In this document: in pieces, positions 29,501 to 42,479 of the stretch
How positions within the stretch are numbered: the first letter of the stretch is position 1
Layout: every line of letters begins with the position of its first letter
NCBI GenBank assembly: GCA_964036045.1
Contig: OZ038400.1
Span: forward strand, 14,629,079-14,693,078
From: Eutreptiella sp. 'Long Island Sound 2002'
Lineage: Eukaryota; Euglenozoa; Euglenophyceae; Eutreptiales; Eutreptiaceae
Length of the DNA: 64,000 bases
Reading direction: 5' to 3'
The notes under the pieces: generated by a model
Database searches by the model: none
What the model saw: the letters and a program-made list of their open reading frames with translations, nothing else
Told to the model about the DNA's origin: nothing
Position numbers and translations under genes: made by a program

Positions 29501-31620
29501 CGCCCCGTAGTTGTGGTACACCCCCCCTACGGACTGGACCACGCCCTGTAGTTCTGGTACACCCCCCCTACGGACTGGACCACGCCCTGTAGTTCTGGTA
29601 CACCCCCCCTACGGACTGGACCACGCCCTGTAGTTCTGGTACACCCCCCCTACGGACTGGACCACGCCCTGTAGTTGTGGCACACCCCCCCTATGGACTG
29701 GACCACGCCCTGTAGTTCTGGTCCACCCCCCCTACGGACTGGACCACGCCCTGTAGTTCTGGTACACCCGCCCTACGCACTGGACCACGCCCTGTCGTTG
29801 TGGTACACCCCCCCTACGGACTGGACCACGCCCTGTAGTTGTGGTACACCCCCCCTACAGACTGGACCACGCCCTGTAGTTGCGGTACACCCCCCCTACG
29901 GACCGGACCACGCCCTGTAGTTGTGGTACACCCCCCCTTACGCACTGGACCACGCTCTGTAGTTGTGGTACCCCCCCCCGACCGACTGCACCACGCCCTG
30001 TAGTTGTGGTACACCCCCCCTACGGACTGGACTACGCCCTGTTGTTGTGGTACACCCCCCGCTACGGACTGGACCACGCCCTGTAGTCGTGGTACACCCC
30101 CGCTACGGACTGGAACCCGCCGTTTAGTTGTGGTACACCCCCCCTACGGACTGGACCCCGCCCTGTAGTTGTGGTACACCCCCCCTGCGGACTGGAACCC
30201 GCCCTGTAGTTGTGGTACACCCCCCCTACGGACTGGACCACGCACTGTAGCTGTGGTACACCCCCCCTACAGACTGGACCACGCACTGTAGTTGTGGTAC
30301 ACCCCCCATACGTACTGGACCCCGCCCTGTAGTTGTGGTACACCCCCCCTACGGACTGGACCACGCCCTGTAGTCGTGGTACACCCCCCCTACGGACTGG
30401 ACCACGCCCTGTAGTTGTGGTACACCCCCCCTACGGACTGGACCACGCCCTGTAGTTGTGGTACACCCCCCCTACGGACTGGACCACGCCCTGTAGTCGT
30501 GGTACACCCCCCCTACGGACCGGACGCCGCCCTGTAGTTGTGGTACAGCCCCCCTACGGACTGGACCACGCAATGTAGTTGTGGTACACCCCCCCTACGG
30601 ACCGGACCACGCCCTGTAGTTGTGGTACACCCCCCCTACGGACCGGACCACGCCCTGTAGTTGTGGTAACCCCCCCCCCTACGGACTGGACCACGCCCTG
30701 TAGTTGTGGTACACCCCCCCTACGTACTGGACCACGCCCTGTAGCTGTGGTGCACCCCCCCTACAGACTGGACCACGCCCTGTAGTTGTGGTACACCCCC
30801 CCTACGGACTGGACCACCCCCTGTAGTTGTGGTACACCCCCGCTACGGACTGGAACCCGCCGTTTAGTTGTTGTACACCCCCCCTACGGACTGGACCCCG
30901 CCTTGTAGTTGTGGTACACCCCCCCTGCGGACTGGAACCCGCCCTGTAGTTGTGGTACACCCCCCCTACGCCCTGCACCACACCAGGTAGTTGTGGCACA
31001 CCCTGCCTACACACTGCACCACGCCCTGTAGTTGTGGTACACCCCCCCTACGGACTGGACCCCGCCCAGTAGTTGTGGTACACCCCCCCTACGCACTGGA
31101 CCACGCCCTGTAGTTGTGGTACAGCCCCCCTGCAGACTGGACCACGCCCTGTAGTTGTGGTACACCCCCCCTACGGACTGGACCACGCCCTGTAGTTGTG
31201 GTACACCCCCGCTACGGACTGGAACCCGCCGTTTAGTTGTTGTACACCCCCCCTACGGACTGGACCCCGCCTTGTAGTTGTGGTACACCCCCCCTGCGGA
31301 CTGGAACCCGCCCTGTAGTTGTGGTACACCCCCCCTACGCCCTGCACCACACCAGGTAGTTGTGGCACACCCTGCCTACACACTGCACCACGCCCTGTAG
31401 TTGTGGTACACCCCCCCTACGGACTGGACCCCGCCCTGTAGTTCTGGTACACCCCCCCTACGGACTGGACCCCGCCCTGTAGTTGTGGTACACCCCCCCT
31501 ACGTACTGGACCACGCCCTGTAGTTCTGGTACACTTCCCCTACGGACTGGACCTTGCCCTGTAGTTGTGGTACACCCCCCCTATGGACTGGACCACGCCC
31601 TGTAGTTCTGGTACACCCCC
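26560..31620. repeat. Higher-order repeat, 3,038/2,423 bp, with nested duplications
   Basis: Blocks at 26,637, 26,842 and 27,024 recur at 29,675, 29,880 and 30,062 (offset 3,038 bp). Blocks at 28,156, 28,379 and 28,748 recur at 30,579, 30,802 and 31,171 (offset 2,423 bp). Inside each copy a 369-bp block (nine units, including the TACGCCCTGCACC variant) is duplicated. In the first copy a 697-bp block (17 units) is also duplicated (27,024 and 27,721). Confidence 0.85.
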
Positions 31621-32699
31621 TCTACTGACTGGACCACGCCCTGTAGTTCTGGTACACCCCCCCTACGGACTGGACCCCGCCCTGTAGTTCTGGTTCACCC
31701 CCCCTACGGACTGGACCACGCCCTGTAGTTGTGGTACACCCCCCCTACGGACTGGACCACGCCCCGTAGTTGTGGTACACCCCCCCTACAGACTGGACCA
31801 CGCCCTGTAGTCGTGGTACACCCCCCCTACGTACTGGACCACGCCCTGTAGTTGTGGTGCACCCCGCCTACGGACTGGACCCCGCCCTGTAGTTGTGGTA
31901 CAACCCCCCTACGGACTGGACCACGCCCTGTAGTTCTGGTACACCCCCCCTACGGACTGGACCACGCCCTGTAGTTCTGGTACACCCCCCCTACGGACTG
32001 GACCACGCCCTGTAGTTGTGGTACACCCCCCCTACGCATTGGACCACGCCCTGTAGTTGTGGTACAACCCCCCTACAGACTGGACCACCCCCTGTAATTG
32101 TGGTACCCTCCCCCCTACGCACTGGACCACGCCCTGTAGTTGTGGTACCCCCCCCCTACATACTGGACCACGGCCTGTAGCTGTGGTGCACCCCCCCTAC
32201 GGACTGGACCACGCCCTGTAGTTGTGATACACCCCCCTACGCACTGGACCACGCCCTGTAGTTGTGGTACACCCCCCCGACCGACTGGACCACGCCCTGT
32301 AGTTCTGGTACACCCCCCCTACGGACTGGACCACGCCCTGTAGTTGTGGTACACCCCCCCTACTCACTGCACCACGCCCTGCAGTTGTGGTACACCCCCC
32401 CTACGGACTGGACCACGCCCTGTAGTTGTGGTACACCCCCGCTACGGACTGGAACTCGCCGTGTAGTTGTTGTACACCCCCCCTACGGACTGGACCCCGC
32501 CTTGTAGTTGTGGTACACCCCCCCTACGCACTGGACCACGCCCTGTAGTTCTGGTACACCCCCCCTACGGACTGGACCACGCCCTGTAGTTGTGGTACAC
32601 CCCCCCTACGCACTGGACCACGCCCTCTAGCTGTGGTACACCCCCCCCACGGACTGGACCCTGGCCTCCAGTTGTGGTACACCCCCCCTACAGACTGGA

Positions 32700-33340
32700 C
32701 CACGCCCTGTAGTTGTGGTACACCCCCGCTACGGACTGGAACCCGCCGTGTAGTTGTTGTACACCACCCCTACAGACTGGACCACGCCCTGTAGTTGTGG
32801 TACACCCCCGCTACGGACTGGAACCCGCCGTGTAGTTGTTGTACACACCCCCTACGGACTGGACCCCGCCTTGTAGTCGTGGTACACCCCCCCGACCGAC
32901 TTGACTACGCCCTGTAGTTCTGGTACACCCCCCCTACGGACTGGACCACGCCCTGTAGTTGTGGTACGGCCCCCCTACTCACTGCACCACGCCCTGTAGT
33001 TGTGGTACACCCACCCTACGGACTGGACCACGCCCTGTAGTTCTGGTACACCCCCCCTACGGACTGCACCACGCCCTGTAGTTGTGGTACACCCCCCCTA
33101 CTCACTGGACCACGCCCTGTAGTTGTGGTACACCCCCGCTACGGACTGGAACCCGCCGTGTAGTTGTTGTACACCCCCCCTACAGACTGGACCACGCCCT
33201 GTAGTTGTGGTACACCCCCGCTACGGACTGGAACCCGCCGTGTAGTTGTTGTACACACCCCCTACGGACTGGACCCCGCCCTGTAGTTGTGGTACACCCC
33301 CCCGACCGACTTGACTACGCCCTGTAGTTCTGGTACACCC
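32700..33340. repeat. Local higher-order repeat, about 410 bp (10 units)
   Basis: The unusual CGACCGACTTGACTACGCC unit appears at about 32,891 and 33,301, 410 bp apart. Flanking variants (GGAACCCGCCGTGTAGTTG, TTGTACACACCCC) repeat at the same spacing. This is a small recent duplication inside the 41-bp array. Confidence 0.75.
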
Positions 33341-36300
33341 CCCCTACGGACTGGACCACGCCCTGTAGTTGTGGTACACCCCCCCTACTCACTGCACCAC
33401 GCCCTGTAGTTGTGGTACACCCGCCCTACGGACTGGACCACGCCCTGTAGTTCTGGTACACCCCCCCTACGGACTGCACCACGCCCTGTAGTTGTGGTAC
33501 ACCCCCCCTACGGACTGGACCACGCCCTGTAGTTGTGGTACACCCGCCCTACGGACTGGACCACGCCCTGTAGTTCTGGTACACCCCCCCTACGGACTGC
33601 ACCACGCCCTGTAGTTGTGGTACACCCCCCCTACTCACTGCACCACGCCCTGTAGTTGTGGTACACCCCCCCTACACACTGCACCACGCCCTGTAGTTGT
33701 TGTACACCCCCCCTACGGACTGGACCCCGCCCTGTAGTTGTGGTACACCCCCCCTACGCCCTGCACCACACCAGGTAGTTGAGGCACCCCCCCCCTACAC
33801 ACTGCACCACGCCCTGTAGTTGTGGTACACCCCCCCTACGGACTGGACCCCGCCCTGTAGTTCTGGTACACCCCCCCTGCGTACTGGACCACGCCCTGTA
33901 ATTGTGGCACACCCCCCCTACGGACCGGACCCCGCCCTGTAGTTCTGGTACACCCCCCCTACGGACTGGACCACGCCCTGTAGTTGTGGTACACCCCCCC
34001 TACGTACTGGACCACGCCCTGTAGTTGTGGTACACCCCCCCTACGGACTGGACCACGCCCTGTAGTTGTGGTACACCCCCTCTACGGACCGGACCACGCC
34101 CTGTAGTTGTGGTACACCCCCCCTACGGACTGGACCACGCCCTGTAGTTGTGGTACACCCCCCCTACGGACTGGACAACGCCCTGTAGTTGTGGTACACC
34201 CCCCCTACGGACTGGACCCCGCCGTGTAGTTCTGGTACACCCCCCCTACGGACTGGACCACGCCCTGTAGTTCTGGTACACCCCCCCTACGGACTGGACC
34301 ACGCCCTGTAGTTGTGGCACGCCCCCCCTATGGACTGGACCACGCCCTGTAGTTCTGGTACACCCCCTCTACGGACCGGACCACGCCCTGTAGTTGTGGT
34401 ACACCCCCCCCCCTACGGACTGGACCACGCCCTGTAGTTCTGGTACACCCCCCCTACGGACTGGACCACGCCCTGTAGTTGTGGTACACCCCCCCTACGA
34501 ACCGGACCACGCCCTGTAGTTGTGGTACACCCCCCCTACTGACTGGACCACGCCCTGTAGTTCTGGTACACCCCCCCTACGGACTGGGACACACGCCCTG
34601 TAGTTGTGGGACACCCCCCCTATGGACTGGACCACGCCCTGTAGTTCTGGTACACCCCCTCTACGGACCGGACCACGCCCTGTAGTTGTGGTAAACCCCC
34701 CCCCCTACGGACTGGACCACGCCCTGTAGTTCTGGTACACCCCCCCTACGTACTGGACCACGCCCTGTAGTTGTGGCACCCCCCCCCTACGGACTGGACA
34801 ACGCCCTGTAGTTGTGGTACACCCCCCCTACGGACTGGACCACGCCCTGTAGTTGTGGTACACCCCCTCTACGGACTGGACCACGCCCTGTAGTTGTGGT
34901 ACACCCCCCCTACAGACTGGACCCCGCCCTGTAGTTGTGGTACAACCCCCCTACGCACTGGACCACGCCCTGTAGTTTTGGTACATCCCCCCTATGGACT
35001 GGACCACGCCCTATAGTTCTGGTACACCCCCCCTACGGACTGGACCCCGCCCTGTGGTTGTGGTACACCCCCCCTACGGACTGGACGCCGCCCTGTAGCT
35101 GTGGTACACCCCCCCTACGGACTGGACCACGCCCTGTAGTTCTGGTACAACCCCTCTACGGACCGGACCACGCCCTGTAGTTGTGGTACACCCCCCCCCC
35201 TACGTACTGGACCACGCCCTGTAGTTCTGGTACACCCCCCCTACGGACTGGACCACGCCCTGTAGTTGTGGTACACCCCCCCTACGTACTGGACCACGCC
35301 CTGTAGTCGTGGTACACCCCCCCCTACGGACTGGACCACGCCCTGTAGTTGTGGTACACCCCCCCTACAGACTGGACCCCGCCCTGTAGTTGTGGTCCAC
35401 CCCCCCTACGGACCGGACCCCGCCCTGTAGTTCTGGTACACCCCCCCTACGGACTGGACCCCGCCCTGTAGTTGTGGTACCCCCCCCCTACGGACTGGAC
35501 CACGCCCTGTAGTTGTGGTACACCCCCCCTGCGGACTGTACCCCGCCCTGTAGTTGTGGTACACCCTCCCTACGGACTGGACCCCGCCCTGTAGTTGTGG
35601 TACACCCCCCCTACATACTGGACCACGCCCTGTAGTTGTGGTACACCCACCCTACGCACTGGACCACGCCCTGTAGTTGTGGACACCCCCCCTACGGACT
35701 GGACCACGCCCTGTGGTTGTGGTACACCCCCCCCTACGGACTGGACCACGCCCTGTAGTTGTGGTACACCCCCCCTACGGACTGGACCACGCCCTGTAGT
35801 TCTGGTACACCCACCCTACGGACTAGACCACGCCCTCTAGTTGTGGCACACCCCCCCTATGGACTGGACCACGCCCTGTAGTTCTGGTACACCCCCCCTA
35901 CGGACTGGACCACGCCCTGTAGTTGTGGTACACCCCCCCTACGCACTGGACCACGCCCTGTAGTTGCGGTACACCCCCCCTACGGACTGGACCACGCCCT
36001 GTAGTTCTGGTACACCCACCCTACGGACTAGACCACGCCCTCTAGTTGTGGCACACCCCCCCTATGGACTGGACCACGCCCTGTAGTTCTGGTACACCCC
36101 CCCTACGGACTGGACCACGCCCTGTAGTTGTGGTACACCCCCCCTACGCACTGGACCACGCCCTGTAGTTGTGGCACACCCCCCCTATGGACTGGACCAC
36201 GCCCTGTAGTTCTGGTACACCCCCCCTACGGACTGGACCACGCCCTGTAGTTGTGGTACACCCCCCCTACGGACTGGACCACGCCCTGTAGTTGTGGTAC

Positions 36301-37899
36301 ACCCCCCCTACGTACTGGACCACGCCCTGTAGTTCTGGTACACCCCCCCTACGGACTGGACCACGCCCTGTAGTTGTGGTACACCCCCCCTACGGACTGG
36401 ACCACGCCCTGTAGTTGTGGTACACCCCCCCTGCGTACTGGACCACGCCCTGTAGTTGTGGTACACCGCCCCTACGTACTGGACCACGCCCTGTAGTTGT
36501 GGTACACCCCCGCTACGGACTGGACCACGTCCTGTAGTTGTGGTACACCCCCCCCACGGACTGGACCACGCCCTGTAGTGGTGGTACACCCCCCCTACGG
36601 ACCGGACCACGCCCTGTGGTTGTGGTACACCCCCCCCTACGGACTGGACCACGCCCTGTAGTTGTGGTACACCCCCCCTACAGACTGGACCACGCCCTGT
36701 AGTTGTGGTACACCCCCCCTACGCACTGCACCACGCCCTGTAGTTGTGGTACACCCCCCCTGCAGACTGGACTACGCCCTGTAGTTGTGGTACACCCCCC
36801 CGACCGACTGGACCACGCCCTGTAGTTCTGGTACACACCCCCTACGGACTGGACCACGCCCTGTAGTTGTGGTACACCCCCCCTACTCACTGCACCACGC
36901 CCTGTAGTTGTGGTACACCCCCGCTACGGACTGCAACCCGCCGTGTAGGTGTTGTACACCCCCCCTACGGACTGGACCACGCCCTGTAGTTGTGGTACAC
37001 CCCCCCTGCGGACTGGAACCCGCCCTGTAGTTGTGGTACACCCCCCCTACGCCCTGCACCACACCAGGTAGTTGTGGCACACCCCCCCTACACACTGCAC
37101 CACGCCCTGTAGTTGTGGTACACCCCCCCTACGGACTGGACCCCGCCCTGTAGTTCTGGTACACCCCCCCTACGTACTGGACCACGCCTTGTAGTTGTGG
37201 TACACCCCCCCTACGGACTGGACCCCGCCCTGTAGTTCTGGTACAACCCCCCTACGGACTGGACCACGCCCTGTAGTTGTGGTACAACCCCCCTACGGAC
37301 CGGACCCCGCCCTGTAGTTGTGGTACACCCCCCCTACGGACTGGACCACGCCCTGTAGTTGTGGCACACCCCCCCTACGGACTCGACCCCGCCCTGTAGT
37401 TGTGGTACACCCCCCCTACGTACTGGACCACGCCCTGTAGTTTTGGTACACCCCCCCTACGGACTGGACCACGTCCTGTAGTTGTGGTACACCCCACCTA
37501 CGGACTGGACCCCGCCCTGTAGTTGTGGTACAACCCCCCTACGGACTGGACCACGCCCTGTAGTTGTGGTACACCCCCCCTACGGACTGGACCACGCCCT
37601 GTAGTTCTGGGACACCCCCCCTACGGACTGGACCAGGCCCTGTAGTTGTGGTACACCCCCTCTACGGACCGGACCACGCCCTGTAGTTGTGGTACACCCC
37701 CCCTACGGACTGGACCCCGCCGTGTAGTTCTGGTACACCCCCCCTACGGACTGGACCACGCCCTGTAGTTGTGGTACACCCCCCCACCGTACTGGACCAC
37801 ACCCTGTAATTGTGGTACACCCCCCCTACGGACTGGATCCCGCCCTGTAGTTCTGGTACACCCCCCCTACGGACCGGACCACGCCCTGTAGTTCTGGTA

Positions 37900-40800
37900 C
37901 ACCCCCCCTACGGACTGTATCCCGCCCCGTAGTTGTGGTACACCCCCCCTACGGACTGGGCCACGCCCTGTAGTTCTGGTACACCCCCCCTACGGACTGG
38001 ACCACGGCCTGTAGTTGTGGTACACCCCCCCATACGGACCGGACCACGCCCTGTAGTTGTGGTACACCCCCCCTACGGACTAGACCACGCCCTGTAGTTG
38101 TGGTACACCCCCCCTACGGACTGGACCATGCCCTGTAGTTGTGGGACACCCCCCCTACGGACTGGACCATGCCCTGTAGCTGTGGTGCACCCCCCCTACG
38201 GACTGGACCACGCCCTGTAGTTGTGGTACACCCCCCGTACGGACTGGACCACGCCCTGTAGTTGTGGTACACCCCCCCTACGGACTGGACCACGCCCTGT
38301 AGTTGTGGTACCCCCCCCCTACGTACTGGACCACGCCCTGTAGTTTTGGTACACCCCCCCTACGTACTGGACCACACCCTGTAGTTGTGGTACACCCCCC
38401 CTACGGACTGGACCCCGCCCTGTAGTTCTGGTACACCCCCCCTACGGACTGGACCATGCCCTGTAGTTCTGGTACACCCCCCCTACGGACTGGACCACGC
38501 CCTGTAGTTCTGGTACACCCCCCCTACGGACTGTACCCCGCCCCGTAGTTGTGGTACACCCCCCCTACGGACTGGGCCACGCCCTGTAGTTGGGGTACAC
38601 CCCCCCTACGGACTGGACCACGCCCTGTAGTTGTGGTACACCCCCCCATACGGACTGGACCACGCCCTGTAGTTGTGGTACACCCCCCCTACGGACTGGA
38701 CCACGCCCTGTAGTTGTGGTACACCCCCCCCCTACGGACTGGACCACGCCCTGTAGTTGTGGTACACCCCCCCTACGGACTGGACCACGCCCTGTAGTTG
38801 TGGTACACCCCCCCTACGGACTGAACCGTGCCCTGTAGTTGTGGGACACCCCCCCTACGGACTGGACCACGCCCTGTAGTTGTGGTACACCCCCCCTACG
38901 GACTGGACCACGCCCTGTAGTTCTGGTACACCCCCCCTACGGACTGGACCACGCCCTGTAGTTGTGGTACACCCCCCCCTACGGACTGGACCACGCCCTG
39001 TAGTTCTGGTACACCCCCCCTACGGACTGGACCACGCCCTGTAGTTGTGGCACACCCCCCCTATGGACTGGACCACGCCCTGTAGTTCTGGTACACCCCC
39101 TCACGGACTGGACCACGCCCTGTAGTTCTGGTACACCCCCTCTACGGACCGGACCACGCCCTGTAGTTGTGGTACACCCCCCCTACGGACCGGACCACGC
39201 CCTGTAATTGTGGTACACCCCCCCCTACGGACTGGACCACGCCCTGTAGTTTTGGTACACCCCCCCCACAGACTGGACCCCGCCCTGTAGTTGTGGTACA
39301 CCCCCCCTACGGACTGGACCATGCCCTGTAGTTGTGGGACACCCCCCCTACGGACTGGACCACGCCCTGTAGTTGTGGTACACCCCCCCTACGGACTGGA
39401 CCACGCCCTGTAGTTGTGGTACACCCCCTCTACGGACCGGACCACGCCCTGTAGTTCTGGTACACCCCCCCTACGGACTGGACCACGCCCTGTAGTTCTG
39501 GTACACCCCCTCTACGGACCGGACCACGCCCTGTTGTTGTGGTACACCCCCCCTACGTACTGGACCACGCCCTGTAGTTCTGGTACACCCCCCCCTACGG
39601 ACTGGACCACGCCCTGTAGTTGTGGTGCACCCCCCCTACGTACTGGACCACGCCCTGTAGTTGTGGTACACCCCCCCTACGGACTGGACCACGCCCTGTA
39701 GTTGTGGTACACCCCCCCTACAGACTGGACCCCGCCCTGTAGTTGTGGTACAACCCCCCTACGGACTGGACCACGCCCTGTAGTTGTGGTACACCCCCCC
39801 TACGGACTGGACCCCCCCCGTAGTTGTGGTACACCCCCCCTACGTACTGGACCACGCCCTGTAGTTGTGGTACACCCCCCCTACGGACTGGACCACGCCC
39901 TGTAGTTGTGGTACACCCCCCCTACGGACTGGACCCCGCCCTGTAGTTGTGGTACAACCCCCCTACAGACTGGACCACGCCCTGTAGTTGTGGTACACCC
40001 CCCCTACGGACTGGACCACGCCCTGTAGTTCTGGTACACCCCCCCTACGGACGAGACCACGCCCTGTAGTTGTGGCACAGCCCCCCTATGGACTGGACCA
40101 CGCCCTGTAGTTCTGGTACACCCCCTCTACGGACCGGACCACGCCCTGTAGTTGTAGTACACCCCCCCTACGTACTGGACCACGCCCTGTAGTTCTGGTA
40201 CACCCCCCCCTACGGACTGGATCCCGCCCTGTAGTTCTGGTACACCCCCCCTACGGACTGGACCACGCCCTGTACTTCTGGTACACCCCCCCTACGGACT
40301 AGACCACGCCCTGTAGTTCTGGTACACCCCCCCTACGGACTGGACCACGCCCTGTAGTTGTGGTACACCCCCCCATACGGACTGGACCACGCCCTGTAGT
40401 TGTGGTACACCCCCCCTACGGACTAGACCACGCCCTGTAGTTGTGGTACACCCCCCCTACGGACTGGACCATGCCCTGTAGTTGTGGGACACCCCCGCTA
40501 CGGACTGGACCATGCCCTGTAGTTGTGGTACACCCCCCCTACGGACTGGACCACGCCCTGTAGTTGTGGTACACCCCCCGTACGGACTGGACCACGCCCT
40601 GTAGTTGTGGTACACCCCCCCTACGGACTGGACCACGCCCTGTAGTTGTGGTAGCCCCCCCCGACGGACTGGACCACGCCCTGTAGTTTTGGTACACCCC
40701 CCCTACGTACTGGACCACACCCTGTAGTTGTGGTACACCCCCCCTACAGACTGGACCCCGCCCTGTAGTTGTGGTACACCCCCCCTACGGACTGGACCAC

Positions 40801-41200
40801 GCCCTGTAGTTCTGGTACACCCCCCCTACGGACTGGACCACGCCCTGCAGTTCTGGTACACCCCCCCTACGGACTGTACCCCGCCCCGTAGTTGTGGTAC
40901 ACCCCCCCTACGGACTGGGCCACGCCCTGTAGTTGTGGTACACCCCCCCTACGGACTGGACCACGCCCTGTAGTTGTGGTACACCCCCCCATACGGACTG
41001 GACCACGCCCTGTAGTTGTGGTACACCCCCCCTACGGACTGGACCACGCCCTGTAGTTGTGGTACACCCCCCCCTACGGACTGGACCACGCCCTGTAGTT
41101 GTGGTACACCCCCCCTACAGACTGGACCACGCCCTGTAGTTGTGGTACACCCCCCCTACGGACTGGACCATGCCCTGTAGTTGTGGGACAGCCCCCCTAC
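37900..41200. repeat. Higher-order repeat, about 2,343 bp
   Basis: The CATACGG variant with an eight-C run is found at 38,031 and 40,374, and the run of units beginning at 38,590 recurs at 40,933, both 2,343 bp apart (57 units plus 6 bp). GTGGGACACC variants are concentrated here and in the blocks to the right (about 38.1-44.5 kb) and are not seen in the left half, giving this part of the array its own variant signature. Confidence 0.7.
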
Positions 41201-42479
41201 GGACTGGACCACGCCCTGTAGTTGTGGTACACCCCCCCTACGGACTGGACCACGCCCTGTAGTTGTGGTACACCCCCCCTACGGACTGGACCACGCCCTG
41301 TAGTTGTGGTACACCCCCCCTACGGACTAGACCACGCCCTGTAGTTGTGGTACACCCCCTAAACGGACTGGACCACGCCCTATAGTTGTGGCACACCCCC
41401 CCTACGTACTGGACCACGCCCTGTAGTTGTGGTACAACCCCCCGTACGGACTAGACCACGCCCTGTAGTTGTGGTACACCCCCCCTACAGACTGGACCCC
41501 GCCCTGTATTTGTGGTACAACCCCCCTACGGACTGGACCACGCCCTGTAGTTGTGGTACACCCCCCCTACGGACTGGACCACGCCCTGTAGTTCTGGTAC
41601 ACCCCCCCTACGGACTGGACCACGCCCTGAAGTTGTGGCACACCCCCCCTATGGACTGGACCACGCCCTGTAGTTCTGGTACACCCCCCCTACGGACTGG
41701 ACCACGCCCTGTAGTTCTGGTACACCCCCTCTACGGACCGGACCACGCCCTGTAGTTGTGGTACACCCCCCCTACGGACCGGACCACGCCCTGTAGTTGT
41801 GGTACACCCCCCCTACGGACTGGACCACGCCCTGTAGTTTTGGTACACCCCCCCTACGGACTGGACCACGCCCTGTAGTTGTGGTACACCCCCCCTACGG
41901 ACTGGACCATGCCCTGTAGTTGTGGGACATCCCCCCTACGGACTGGACCACGCCCTGTAATTGTGGTACACCCCCCATACGGACTGGACCACGCCCTGTA
42001 GTTGTGGTACACCCCCTCTACGGACCGGACCACGCCCTGTAGTTGTGGTACACCCCCCCTACGGACTGGACCACGCCCTGTAGTTTTGGTACAACCCCCC
42101 TACGGACTGGACCACGCCCTGTAGTTCTGGTACACCCCCCCTACGGACTGGACCACGCCCTGTAGTTCTGGTACACCCCCCCTATGGACTGGACCACGCC
42201 CTATAGTTCTGGTACACCCCCCCTACGGACTGGACCACGCCCTGTAGTTCTGGTACACCCCCTCTACGGACCGGACCACGCCCTGTAGTTGTGGTACACC
42301 CCCCCTACGGACCGGACCACGCCCTGTAGTTGTGGTACACCCCCCCTACGGACTGGACCACGCCCTGTAGTCTTGGTACACCCCCCCTACGGACTGGACC
42401 ACGCCCTGTAGTTGTGGTACACCCCCCCTACGGACTGGACCATGCCCTGTAGTTGTGGGACACCCCCCCTACGGACTGG

